Assembly: GCA_016110215.1 (NCBI GenBank)
Contig: JADWQD010000011.1
Span: 1,364,001-1,428,000, forward strand
DNA: 64,000 bases
Origin: Capronia americana
Lineage: Eukaryota > Ascomycota > Eurotiomycetes > Chaetothyriales > Herpotrichiellaceae
Direction of reading: 5' to 3'
Made by a program: the position numbers and the translations under genes. This document shows, in pieces, positions 52,826 through 63,733 of this stretch. The first letter of the stretch is position 1, and each line of letters begins with the position of its first letter. The notes beneath the pieces were generated by a model that was not told where the DNA came from, did no database searches, and saw only the letters and a program-made list of their open reading frames with translations.

Positions 52826-53876
52826 TTTTATGGTTGTCGTTGTCGTTGTAGTCGCTCCCGCTCTTTAGGGTTGATATCTCTATCTCTCCACGATCGGAGG
52901 ATCTGCAGATCTGTGGCTGGGATCCTTGTGGGATAACCACGATAACCTTTCGATGGTAGTTGTCAGAGATAGCTAGGCCACGCCTACGCCCTGGCAAGCT
53001 CGTACTGTAGCAGCCACCAAGACAAATGTCGTCAGTGAACTACTCCTGATTCGGGATGGATGTAGGCGGCGCTGGCAATAGAGAAAGCTTCTGTCTTGAC
53101 TCGGGTATTCCTAGCTTTGAGCTCGAGGAGGTGAAGTTATCGAACCATCTCTGTGTATCGCTCAAGAACGTTGTACATGCTGTGCGGACGCGCAACTTGG
53201 CGTGCAACTTGGCAGCTGAAGCGTCTACAAAACTGCTCGCGGCTCTCACCCTCGTCAATTGCTGGGCACTTGGCACTTCAATTGAACCCGTTATAACTGT
53301 GATACTGCAGAATCTACTGGAGGACTTGGCTGTTGCTCCTCGTGCCTTGTTTTTAATACCTGCTCATACATCTTCCACCCTACGTCTTGTAAGCCCATCA
53401 ACATGACAACATTCTCACTCGCTAAAGAGTCACTCGGAAGGGAAGACTGCGGATCTCCGCTGTGACACTAACGAATCAAGGTTGCCGCCAAGTGGGACGC
53501 CAAGCTTTTGAACGACCAAGCCAAGAGCCACCAAAGGATTACCTAATACCGCGGCACGTGCTCGCAAATATTCGTTCTCGCCGAGGCTCTTTCTTCAACC
53601 TTTCGTGGAGGCGAGATAAGTCACTTGCCTATCCGGGATTCATCGCGATTGATGATCGCATTACAAAGACCGCCTGGTATTCATCCTAAAGAGGAAAGGT
53701 TGGCATATTGACTTCTTTTGTGAGGATGCCTGTCTTGACGAGCTCTCAGCTGGCATTGAAGCGATGCGGCAGACATCTTGAATGCTCCGTACATCGGTAA
53801 GAGGGAGGAATATTTCAGTGCCGGCTCACTGTTGTGACTTCTCACTCTTCTGGCCGACATACTACCACTGTCAAAC
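52826..53876. other. Divergent promoter region, CAX / dioxygenase
   Basis: About 1 kb between divergent starts. A GTTGTC-type run lies at 52830-52850 in the CAX leader. The minus- and plus-strand short frames near 53040-53690 have no family content. I see nothing else. Confidence 0.4.
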
Positions 53877-54897
53877 ATGGCCGTCAAAAGTTCCAGTATA
53901 CCACCACCACCGGCGCCAATCGACGCCAGTTACAAGCCCAAGGCCTCGGTGACGACGCTCCCTGCGACGGCGCCGATTGCCGAGATCCTCTCCGTGCTGG
54001 AACGCGACGGTGGGGTGATTTTGAAAGATCTCGTGTCGACCCAGCAGCTCCAGTCCATCGACAGCGAGCTGCAGCCTTGGAAGGAACTGAAGCGGAAGGA
54101 TCCTGGCTCCGGCCGAGATGCGTTCGTGACGATCCCACAGTCGACCGTGCTGATCCCTGGACTGGTGGGCAAATCAGCGACGGTGGCATCGATCTGTGAG
54201 AACGACACGCTCGAACAGTTGCGCCAAACGATTCTGAAAGACGAATTCGTCAATAAGCGCGAAAACTTCGACGAGCAGAATACCATCAACCCACTGCTGA
54301 GTCTGAGTATCGCGATGAACATCGGATACGGCTCTCCCAGACAGCTTCTCCACCGAGACGACGGAATCCACGCGGTCCGACATGTCAAGGGCGAATTTCG
54401 CCTCGACCGGGCCAGCCAATTCGGCTGCCTGATTGCCGGATGTGAAGTGACCCGAGAAAAGGGAGCGACCATGTTTGTTCCCGGAAGTCACAAATGGGGA
54501 GATGATCATTGTGCGGCCACCGCCGACGATGTTTGCTTCGCAGGTATGTCTGTCAGATGCACTGCCATCCTCATTGCTTTGATCCGTGGCTGACGACTAT
54601 TAATCAGAAATGTCCGCCGGGTCCGCGTTGATCTTCCTCGCCTCGTGTTATCATGGCGGCGGGCACAATAGCGTGCCCAATTCCCAGCGCATCATGTACA
54701 GCCTCTTTTTCATCCGGGGCACTCTTCGCACCGAGGAAAACCAATTCCTGGCCATTCCTCGCAGCAAGGCAGTGGGTATGAGTCCTAAAATGCTAGAACT
54801 CCTAGGGTACGCAAAGCCCACAACAGCATTAGGGGTGGTGGACAACATCGATCCCGCAACAGATATACAGGGTGTGTGGGACAGAGCGGTGATGTGA
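53877..54897 (+). CDS. PhyH-like Fe(II)/2-oxoglutarate dioxygenase
   Basis: Two exons, 53877-54543 and 54608-54897 (64 bp intron), giving 318 residues. The protein resembles the phytanoyl-CoA dioxygenase superfamily enzymes used in fungal secondary metabolism. Iron ligands are His159 and Asp161 in LLHRDDGIHAVRH, with a distal His238 in ASCYHGGGHNSV. Arg250 in NSQRIMYSLFF probably binds the 2-oxoglutarate carboxylate. The strand TMFVPGSHKWGDD is the typical segment before the distal His. The family performs hydroxylation, desaturation or ring changes on small molecules. The substrate is unknown. Placed next to an NmrA-like reductase and, further on, a P450, it is likely part of a metabolic group. 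Confidence 0.85.
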
Positions 54898-54969
54898 AGC
54901 AACCTATAATATATACTCTGATGTACTGTATTTGCTGAAAATGCTCTCATTGTTCTGGTCATGTCTGCA

Positions 54970-55866
54970 CTATGGAATCCTCGCCCGGTCGGCCTCGGCT
55001 TCGTTCAGAAACGTCTCCACGTCTCGAGCACGCGCTTTCGGAGGCCTGCTCGGCTGGGGAATATGGTTGGCGTTGGTGAAGCCCATGATCCGGAGATATG
55101 TCAGAGTCAGCTGGTCCTCATCCTTCTCGGTTCTGACCGATTCCAGCACCGAGGCAAACAATACTGTCCGCGCGGTCCACGACGGATCGCGTTTCTTGAC
55201 CAACTCGAACAGCTCGCGATAGGTGAGCGTCTGAGAGGAGAACAAGCTGCACTCCGCCCAGTCACCGGCGTCCTCCTCCAGGATTGCCAGCACCGCGCGA
55301 GCCGTGTCCCGCACGGAGGTCAAGCTGACCTTTTGCGAACCGTCTCCGTACAACTCGAAGATCTTGCTCTGGTGGTCCGTCACCCACCCGTTCCCCAGGT
55401 CCTTCAGGTATCTCTGATTCAGCGGGAGGAGATAGTCCATGAACCATCCATTGCAGATGATTGTCCACTTGACGTCGCTCTGGCCGCGCAGGGCTTCCCG
55501 GACCGCGCTCCGCGACCGCAGAGTATAGACTGGCTGGTCCGGGAAATCTTGTACGTTCACCGTGTACTCTGACGGAATGAAGCGTTTACATCTCGGCGAT
55601 CGAGTACACGCTTCCAGGAGGGCCAGGTGCGCGGAGACAAACGTGTCGTCGGGACCGGCCAGTGTCGAGACCACGGCATCACAGTCCGCGAGCTGCTGGG
55701 AGAGTTCTTCCACCGTGTATTTGGTCACCCTCTGCTCTACCTGGACGTCTTTGGGGAGCGTGTGTTTTCTGCTGCTCAGCAGCACGACTTCGTGGGCTGG
55801 TGAGCTATAGAATTCCTCCAGGAAATATCGCCCGACATCGCCGAAGCCAGCAAGGGCGATCCTCAT
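54970..55866 (-). CDS. NmrA-like / isoflavone reductase-like NAD(P)-binding protein
   Basis: A single exon of 298 residues from the ATG at 55866; an upstream ATG at 56007 would add an unlikely 47-residue leader. The Rossmann motif is IALAGFGDVGRYF (GxxGxxG), followed by DAVVSTLAGPDDTFVSAHLALLEAC and the family block RFIPSEYTVN with WTIICNGWFMDYL. Such atypical SDRs include isoflavone reductases, the regulator NmrA and reductases of fungal pathways. The Gly-rich loop is intact, so it should bind NAD(P)H. There is no obvious catalytic Tyr-x-x-x-Lys. Its stop is only 73 bp from the stop of the dioxygenase gene, so the two converge tightly. Confidence 0.85.
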   Translation of the reverse strand: MRIALAGFGDVGRYFLEEFYSSPAHEVVLLSSRKHTLPKDVQVEQRVTKYTVEELSQQLADCDAVVSTLAGPDDTFVSAHLALLEACTRSPRCKRFIPSEYTVNVQDFPDQPVYTLRSRSAVREALRGQSDVKWTIICNGWFMDYLLPLNQRYLKDLGNGWVTDHQSKIFELYGDGSQKVSLTSVRDTARAVLAILEEDAGDWAECSLFSSQTLTYRELFELVKKRDPSWTARTVLFASVLESVRTEKDEDQLTLTYLRIMGFTNANHIPQPSRPPKARARDVETFLNEAEADRARIP

Positions 55867-56437
55867 CGTCGGCGACAGTGGTGTAAGATTATCGATATCG
55901 ATATCGGTTACCGGTTTAAAGAGAAGAAATTGACGAGCGCAACCAAGAAAGAAGAGTGTGTTCCCGTCGTTTCGTCCCGGATGTGGTGGTTGCTCACACG
56001 TATACATCTACTGCCTGGATCATTGGGTTCGCTTATCTTCTGTCCTCGAAACTCTAGATGTCTTGGCCCTCCCGAGCACGCTGAGATTCCCTAACTACTC
56101 GTACTTAAGATCATCTGCTGGTGGGTCACGCTTCGACTGGACGGGCCGTTATCAATCCATGCTTTCTTTCCCCTTCCGGCCAGTTACCGAAACCGCGATC
56201 CCAACCATACACCGTTCGAGGCGTGGTTTCTTGATATGTAAGTCTCTCCTCACACGCTACACACGATCGATAACTTTCGACATTCAATTGAATTCCTCGC
56301 TGGACAACAAACACAGAAGCGCGAGATAACTCAATTACTGCTACTGCTGAATTCCACCCACGTTCCTTTTATTAAAAAAAGGAAATCAATTACATACTGC
56401 AGCAGATTCCACATTCCACCTTTTCTGAAGAATCAAT
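55867..56437. other. Divergent promoter region, NmrA-like / cupin
   Basis: This 571 bp lies between divergent start codons. There is a short T/A-rich part (56360-56400) near the cupin start and no ORF of note. Confidence 0.4.
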
Positions 56438-56815
56438 ATGCCCCCCTCTATCCCGAACCTAACCGGCAACCCCGACCCGGCAGCAACACCGTACGGCAAC
56501 CACACGTCCTTCCCCTGGGTCCCGATGCCGGACTGGGGCGGGTCGAAATCCGTCATCTACCGCTCCACTGACGGCAAGGTCGTGGCCGCGGCGGCCAAGG
56601 AGTCTGGGGCCAACACGCTCACGTACCCGTGCGACGAGTTCTTCTACGTCACGGCCGGGTGGATCAAGCTCGCCGTCCACGGAGGCGAGACCTTCACGCT
56701 GCACACCGGCGACTTTGTCTACCTGAAGAAAGGCACGACCGTGGATTTTGACTTCGGGCCGGGGTTTACCAATGTTGCTGTCTTCATTGATGACGAGAGG
56801 ATTACTCTGATGTAA
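56438..56815 (+). CDS. Small single-domain cupin (EutQ/DUF861-like)
   Basis: A single exon of 125 residues. The core is a cupin barrel: GKVVAAAAKESGANTLTYPC, then DEFFYVTAGWIKLAVHGGET, and FTLHTGDFVYLKKGTTVDFD. The combination EFFYVTAG and HTGDFVYL is typical of the DUF861/EutQ group. Metal-binding His residues of the first cupin motif are not obvious (CDEFFYVTAG lacks the HxH pair), so it may lack a standard metal site. It has no signal peptide. Function is unknown; in other clusters such cupins act as small isomerases or decarboxylases, which is only a suggestion here. Confidence 0.75.
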   Translation: MPPSIPNLTGNPDPAATPYGNHTSFPWVPMPDWGGSKSVIYRSTDGKVVAAAAKESGANTLTYPCDEFFYVTAGWIKLAVHGGETFTLHTGDFVYLKKGTTVDFDFGPGFTNVAVFIDDERITLM

Positions 56816-56855
56816 AATGTAAAATACTCTCGATCTGGAGGCGACTGAGAGGACT

Positions 56856-56880
56856 AGGGCTGGGCTGGGCTGGGCTGGGC
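56856..56880. repeat. GGGCT pentamer tandem
   Basis: Four or five copies of GGGCT follow each other in the 3' region of the cupin gene. It is a short simple repeat. Confidence 0.6.
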
Positions 56881-56950
56881 CGGACACGGCATTCTATATA
56901 TGTATCCGCGAGAAACGAGACGTGTGAAAGTCCGTATTGTCAATCATGAA

Positions 56951-57016
56951 GATGTATGTATGTGTGTGTCTTGTCTATCATCTAGATGTATGCGTGTGTG
57001 TGTTGTCTATCATCTA
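56951..57016. repeat. Imperfect tandem duplication, about 33 bp x 2
   Basis: Two adjacent copies, 56951-56984 and 56985-57016. Each starts GATGTATG, has a GTGTGTGT core, and ends TTGTCTATCATCTA. They lie between the convergent cupin and P450 genes. Confidence 0.7.
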
Positions 57017-57066
57017 TCATCACGACAGTGGTAAGTAAGCTTCCCTCTGTCACAATCTCGTCGCGC

Positions 57067-58744
57067 TCACTCAAGCCGATGGAATTTCAGCTCCAATCGA
57101 TGACCTTTCGGCCCTGACATGTACGCGTCGACCGCGTCCATATCGCCGTGGTCATGGATGGTTGTCCTGTAATTGGTGTAGATGCTCGCGATCAAATACT
57201 TCATTGCTAAGACTTGAGATTAGTGCCACTGGCCGATGATTAGACGGGAGTCACAACTCACAATAAAAGGCGAAATGAGTACCAATGCACATCCGTCCAC
57301 CGCTGCCGAACGCCCAGAACCAGTGTCTCATCGTGGCCAGCTGGGCCGGCGAAGCGTCCAGCCATCGCTGCGGCCTCCACGAGTGCGGGTCGGGGAACAC
57401 CTCGGGCGTCCTGTGCAGGGAATATGCTGAACATTGTACAATCGTCCCGGCTGGGATGTTGGGGATGCCTCCGAGCGTACACGGCTTGGGCACTCGGCGA
57501 GGCTGTCCCCCGGGCACTGGAGCCCACAGTCGCAGGGTTTCCATGATGACAGCGTGGAGGATCGGTAAGGAGTCGACGTCTTGAGGCGGGACGAAGTCGT
57601 CGATCTCGACCTTTCGGGAAGGATCGAATTTCAGCGGAGGATCCAACGAGCGCAACTCCTCTCGCAGCTTGTCTTGCCACTCTGGGTGCCGGCACATCTC
57701 CCAGAAGAGATAGGTTTCGGTGTTGCCGCTCGTTTCGAAGGCCGCCGAGTTATGCGCGAACATGTCACTGGCGATCTGGTACCGTTGGGGATACTGCTGG
57801 GGTTTTGCGTCGACATTGCTCATGGTCTTCAGTGCCTGTTCGAACACTACCGGCTGGTCTTCCGTCGACAGCGAGGTCCCGCGCGCCAGAAGTTGCTGGG
57901 CCTTGTCGCATTTGACCAGATTCCAGTCCTCGGCCGCACAGAATGCCGCGTCGACCCATGCCGGAATCAAAAAGATGCCTAGTCTGCGAAGGAAATTCGC
58001 CAGGTCCGGGAACTCGTAGCGCCAAAAGGTATACTTGGAGGGTGCGAAGAATCCTTCGAGGTAGCGCTTCCGTTCGCTGGCATCCCGGAGGAAGTTGCTG
58101 CGGAGGGATTTCCCGAATTGCCATTGCACAAAGGTGTCCATCGAGTAGGCGTAGCTCAGCTCGAGCACTTCAACCGGTCTGCCGTCGACCGCCGCTTTAT
58201 CCACAATGGGCAAACAGTCGCCGAACAAAGTGTCTCGGATGGCCGCCCGTGCAGATTGTGACGACATGATGAAGGACTTCGAGAAGGTGTTGGAAATTAA
58301 GCGCTTCCGGGCCGTGTGGCTCGCATTGTCCTCGAACGTGAAGATGTTCTCCGTCCTGCAGGAGGATGTGTCAATCATTAGAGCGAGGGGATTATGTCTC
58401 AAGACACGTACATACCCGTAGATGGCAAATCCGTGAAAGTACCAAGGCACTTTGGGAAACCCGCCCTGGTACACAGGCTTGAGTCCGTCGTGGAAGCAGT
58501 TGAGACTGACGAGATTGGGCGCCAGTCGCACGGCGGGCCCCTTCTTCATGTGCTGGTCGTACACGGTCCGGTTTTCCTGTTCGGACCATCTCATCCAGAG
58601 CAGCCAGACGGGACTGAAACTGCACGACCAGTGGGCGTTGGGCAATGCGGCCAGCGGTGACAAGAACACCGGGTACAGGAAGAAGCGATAAAAGGCGGCG
58701 CCGATGGCAATGCAGATGACAAGGGAGAAGAGAAGGAACTCCAT
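57067..58744 (-). CDS. Cytochrome P450 monooxygenase
   Basis: Three exons, 58744-58416, 58355-57262 and 57206-57067 (introns 60 and 55 bp), giving 520 residues. An N-terminal membrane anchor is visible (MEFLLFSLVICIAIGAAFYR). Landmarks are FTFEDNASHTARKRLISNTF (helix C), the I-helix region SAAFETSGNT (an atypical form of AGxxT), ETLRLW (ExxR), FPDPHSWRPQRWL and the heme loop FGSGGRMCIGTHFAFY with ligand Cys466. The first intron is 60 bp and in frame, so the raw frame hides it; removing it joins FAIYG to TENIFTFED. The last exon supplies SMKYLIASIYTNYRTTI, the usual tail. Fungal P450s of this style act in secondary metabolism or detoxification; the substrate is unknown. It is divergent from the amino-acid permease. 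Confidence 0.93.
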
Positions 58745-59379
58745 GGTGATGCGATGGATGCTAACGAGAGAAAGGTCGTCGCCGAGATGTTTCGCCTAGG
58801 AGTGAAGTCGACGAGGTACAACTGCTCTTGTACAGAGGACCATATCTTCAACGGCCCGCTTGATCCATGGGAAAGAATAACGACATTCGACGGCCACTGC
58901 ATCGCGAGGGAAAACGATGATCAAATTGCCAGGTTCGCATTTGTGTCGAAAGCGGTAATTGATTAATTGCGTGGAGCCCACCACTGATAACAGAGTCCCC
59001 CGTCTCCCTCGTATTCGACTCCTCCTCCTCCTCCACCGGGTCAGTCGCTTAGCGGGCCACAGTGGATCTTTCCTCTTTCGACCGCGATCCCGACTTGACG
59101 GGACGGAACTAACACGGTGGGGGCAGGGGAGCGGCTTCAAGAGTCGAGATCTACTTTAGCTTCTTGTTCCCCATACCTATTCGGTGAGTTTTGCGAACCT
59201 TTATCATACTGCAAGATGCGATAAGGCCACGAACCGTCGTCTCCTGTCCATGGCCTCTATAATCGACATCCTAAATATATCGAGTCCACTGCCCCGGGCC
59301 AAAAGGTGATGGTCGATGAGCTTCCATTTCTCAACTCCTCGTGCCCCATTTCCTACCGTACCAGCCCTCTCCCGCCACG
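58745..59379. other. Divergent promoter region, P450 / amino-acid permease
   Basis: This 635 bp separates two divergent starts and could co-regulate both genes. I did not find a clear inverted CGG/CCG pair for a Zn2Cys6 factor by eye. No ORF of note. Confidence 0.4.
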
Positions 59380-61128
59380 ATGATGTCGGAAACGAAGGAG
59401 ACCAAGGTCGGCACTGTGCTCGACCATGAGGTCAGCAACGAAGCCGGCAGCATCCTCACCGCTGCGGAAAATGCGGACCACCTCCGTCGACGCGTGGGCA
59501 ACCGTCAGATCCAACTGTTGACCATCGGCGGCGCCATCGGGACCGGTCTCTTCGTCAGTATCGGCGGCGCCCTCAACAAGGGCGGCCCAGCAGGATTGTT
59601 CCTGGGATGGTTCTTCTACTGCATGGTGGCGGCGGCCATCAACAACGGCATGGCGGAAATGACCACCTACATGCCCGTCAGCGGTGGCTACATTCGCCTG
59701 GCCGGCAAATGGGTCGACGACGCCTTCAGCTTCATGGCCGGGTGGAATTTCTTCGCCTACGAAGTCCTCGCCATTCCGTTTGAGATCACGGCCATCAGTC
59801 TGGTGCTGTCGTTCTGGCGAGACGACATCCCCATCGCCGCAGTCTGCTGTGTCTGTATCGTCCTGTACTTGTGAGTGGCCAACCAAGGGGGCTCTCGAAG
59901 CATCGAGCAAACGGCTAACCTTTTCTCTCCACTCCACAGCGCCATCAATGTCCTGGCGGTTCGCGTCTATGGCGAAGCCGAGTTCTGGCTGTCGAGCGGC
60001 AAGGTCATCCTGATCCTGGTCCTCTACTCCTTCACCTTTATCACCATGGTGGGCGGGAACCCGAAGCACGACGCTTACGGGTTTCGGTACTGGAACAGTC
60101 CGGGCGCCTTTGCCGAGTACATCCACAGCGGGTCCCTCGGGCGCTTCGAAGGGTTCTTCTACTGTTTCTGCTACGGGCCCTTTCTGATCACGGGGCCGGA
60201 ATACATCTCGATGGTCGGCGCCGAGGCCAAACACCCACGGGTCTACCTGAAGAACGCGTTCAAGACGGTCTACTGGCGGTTCGCCTTCTTTTTCATCGGC
60301 GGCTCTCTCTGCGTCGGCGTCTGCATCGCGTACAACGACCCCACGCTCGTCGCCATCCTGACCGGAGACAAGTCCGGCAAGGGCACGGCGGCCGCGTCAC
60401 CGTACGTGATCGCCATGCAGAACCTGGGCGTCGAAGGCCTGCCGCACCTCGTCAACGCGCTGTTGATCACGAGCATCTTCTCCGCGGGCAACACGTACAT
60501 CTACGTGGCCACGAGGACGTTGTACGGGTTGTCCCTCGAGGGCCGCGCGCCGGCGGTGCTGCGGAAGTGCACCAAGTCCGGAGTGCCCATCTACTGCCTG
60601 GTGGTCGTCATGTTGTTTGCCTTCCTCTCGTTCCTGCAGCTCTCGGCCGGCACGGCGCAAGTGCTGACGTGGCTGATCAACCTGATCACGGGCGTCGGCG
60701 TGGTCAACTACATGGTCATGGCGACGACGTACCTCTTCTTCCACCGGGCGTGCGCGCAGCAAGGCATCGACCGCCACGCGTTCCCTTACTTTGCGCGGTT
60801 CCAGCCGTGGTCGACCTGGGTCGCCCTGGTCGCCGAGGGCATCATCCTGATCTTCTACGGCTACGCCACCTTCCTGCCCGGCTGGTTCACCCTGGCGGAT
60901 TTCTTCGCCTACTACACCGTCGTCGGCCTCTGCCCCATCCTCTACATCGGCTGGAAAGTGATCAAGCGGACCAAGTTTGTCAAGCCCACCGAGGCGGATC
61001 TGGTCTGGGAACGACCCGTCATCGACGCGTACGAGGCTTCCATCATCAGCAAGCCGATCGGGTTCTGGACCGAGATGGGTCAGCTGATCGGCCTGTACCG
61101 GCACGTCAGGGACGATGAGCGGATTTGA
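59380..61128 (+). CDS. Amino-acid permease (APC superfamily, YAT type)
   Basis: Two exons, 59380-59870 and 59940-61128 (69 bp intron), giving 559 residues. The open frame upstream of 59380 begins with GTG only; ATG codons occur at 59380 and 59383. The transporter starts with NRQIQLLTIGGAIGTGLFVS (TM1 with the substrate-binding GxGxG-like loop), then GGYIRLAGKWVDDAFSFMAG, and in exon 2 FCYGPFLITGPEYISMVGAE and SIFSAGNTYIYVATRTLYGL. This set is typical of fungal YAT permeases, with twelve spans. It should import amino acids or related amines across the plasma membrane. It has a charged N-terminus (SETKETKVGTVLDHE) where ubiquitin-linked turnover signals usually lie. It is divergent from the P450. 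Confidence 0.93.
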
Positions 61129-61929
61129 TCGGAGTACGAAGTACTGTGGTAGAGGAATATGTAATCATCTCACGGCGGGAGGCTGGCAGTGATGAGCAGG
61201 GAATGGGGGGAAATCGTTTCGGTCTGGAAGCAACGGAGTGAGTGGCGTTATTGCAATCAACCCGAGACTTCGAATGATGGGGTACAGTACATACAAGTAG
61301 AATGCTGGGGGAAGCCTTGTCAGATTGGTAGTCTCCAGATCCATCCCAGATCCCTAAACATACCCTGGCTCGCCCGGTCTTCCCTGAAGATCGGCTAATG
61401 AACGGGCCACTCTCTTGTTTTTTATGGGGAAGTAACCTACTCGGTAGGATAGCCATTCAATCCATCCCCTTGGCAGAAGCCCACCTGGAACTTGCATTAA
61501 GCTAATAGTTGGCGCCGAGTTCCAACAAGCCTGTGCTTGTCCTCACTCTTACGGACCCACTTGCCACACTGGGCAGGAATCCGAGGTCGGCGGGCCCGGG
61601 CTTCCCCAAATCAGTCACCCTTGTCCGGCCGGCAGCACGTGGCCATGCGGTTTTGCGGAGATCCTCGCTTCAGCACGTACTCGTACTTGTAGTCGAGATG
61701 GAAGAACCAAGAATCCTAAGCACTCCCGGAGTTCTGTCTCGGCTTTTAGTCTTTCCTCTTCTAGCGCTTTCAGCCTACCATACTGCCGGATGAGACCCGT
61801 GTCTTGTGCTTTTCGAGTGCTTCGCAGGTACGAACAACAATGTCTTGACGGCAAAAGGAACTTCCTTGCCCCGATCTCGTCACACTTCTCAACCATGACC
61901 CCGAAAGGCACGTACTGTGCCTACATTAA
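61129..61929. other. Intergenic region downstream of the permease
   Basis: About 800 bp. It holds the permease 3' region and perhaps the first exon and promoter of the APH-like gene at 61930. The short frames have no recognisable content. Confidence 0.35.
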
Positions 61930-63578
61930 GGTTGTTGTTTCAAAAGTGCTAAGAATGATGAAGACCGCGACCCATTCAGATATTCGGGGGGCAAATGGCT
62001 GCGCAACGATGCAGCACACCAAGAAGCCCGTCACATTTCTTTCAATTTTGACGCGCTCTGTCGACGCGTGGTCCGATCCTGCCCCGGCGCCGATTCCATC
62101 TCGACTTTCGAAAAGAAGGAAGGCGGCTTCAATCGGGCTTTCATCTTTACCACAAACAACGGAAGAGTGGTCGTCGCAAAACTACCCTTCTCCAATGCAG
62201 GACCGCGGCACCTAACCACTCAATCGGAGATTGCCACGATTGAATTTTGTTGGTAGCATTGCATTCGGTCAATGGAATGCCTTTGATCTAACTATGTCAC
62301 TTGTAGTGAGAAAGCATTCGAGCATACCTATACCATCCATCTACGACTGGGATGACGATCAATCCAACGAGATTGGAAGCGAGTACATTATAATGGAACA
62401 TTCCTCGGGCGTTTCGCTGCACTCTGTATGGGCCAGGATGACCATTGACCAGCGGGTTCGGTGTATCGAGAACATTTGTCGACTGCTAGGCTCGATTGAT
62501 GACATCCATTTTCCAGCTTACGGCAGTTTGTACACCACGGATCAGCAGCCCGGATCCGCGATAAAATTACAGGAGGATGATCGATTTTGTGTAGGACCAC
62601 ATGTCGCGACTCGATACTGGGATTGCAACGTCGGGGATCGTCGATATTACGACCGGCAGCCACCCAATAGAGGCCCATGTACGCATCACAACATCCGAGA
62701 CGTGTCGATAGTGTGTTAATCGTGCATTAGGGACGGACCTCTCGACTTGGAGTGACGGACTGATCGATGCCGGCATCTCGAGGGTTCCACCACAGGACAA
62801 TGACCGCGAGCGGCGACCGTCCTACTTCGGCACTCCTAGCATGCATGTCCAACTGCTTCAAGAAGGACGTCTACTCTTAGATACCATCTCGAAAGACCCG
62901 AGGATCCTCGCCGTCGCAAACCCGGTCTTATTCCATCCAGATTTGAACATGAGGAATGTCTTCGTTGACAGCGACGACCACACCAAAGTGGCAAGCTTCA
63001 TAGATTGGCAGTCGGCAAGTCTCGATCCGGCATTCTGGGTCACCGGCATAAGACCTGATTTTGCTGCTCTGCCAGATCAGCCCGATGACTCGAATGATGC
63101 TATCATCGTATGCGCCAGAGCCTTCGACCACTACATGGGGTCGTATCTTCCACAGTTGGCTCGCGCGCAATCCGTGGATCCACGCCTTGTGCGCCCTTTC
63201 CAATACCCGCATCGGACATGGAACGATGGTGTTGTTGCTTTTCGACATGACCTGTTGATGACTTTAAAAGAGTGGGAGGTTTTAGGGTTTAAAGGGACAG
63301 GTCCCATTGCGGCGCCGGACTCGGATGAGTTTGCTGCTCATCAACGCGAGTATCGATACTTTGTTGCTGCCCAGAAATTACGGCAACAGGTGGCAGACTA
63401 TCTCACCATCTCATCCGACGGCTGGGTACCTGAGGAGGCATGGCATGCTGTGCAACTGCAGCATCAGCAACTCTACTCCAATGTAGCGCAAGCCATCATG
63501 AGTACTGAGGATTCGGACGACGACGAACCAGTCAAAAGCGAAAGCGAGTTGAAAGCCATCTGGCCGTTCGATTTATGA
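61930..63578 (+). CDS. APH-family kinase-fold protein, 5' end unresolved
   Basis: Visible exons: up to 62248 (open from 61930, after TAA at 61927-61929), 62307-62678 and 62731-63578. The two introns are 58 and 52 bp; the first has an atypical GTTGGT donor. The joined protein reads DPFRYSGGKWLRND, then STFEKKEGGFNRAFIFTTNN (nucleotide loop), VVVAKLPF (Lys), ATIEFLRKHSSIPIPSIYDW, SEYIIMEH (hinge), RYYDRQPPNRGPWTDLSTWS, NPVLFHPDLNMRNVFV (catalytic loop HxDxxxxN) and SFIDWQSASLDP (Asp). This is the large fungal APH-like family of about 500 residues, with no known substrate. There is no in-frame ATG between 61930 and the conserved start, so a small 5' exon must exist or the start is lost. The C-terminus is acidic. 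Confidence 0.75.
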
Positions 63579-63733
63579 TATGGATCCAGCCGTCTTCCAT
63601 TCGAACTAGCGGCCGAGTTTCTCTGCACAAACTTCGAAATGGGAAGCAGGTCATAGATTTTTCGCTCTCGAGCACAGTCGCGCACCAGTCATTGCATGCC
63701 CCGAATGTCCGCACTAGACGCAATGCCGCTAAT

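Noticed and set aside
59353..60234. 293-codon minus-strand frame over the permease
   Set aside because: Antisense to conserved permease exons and spans the intron; charged random composition.
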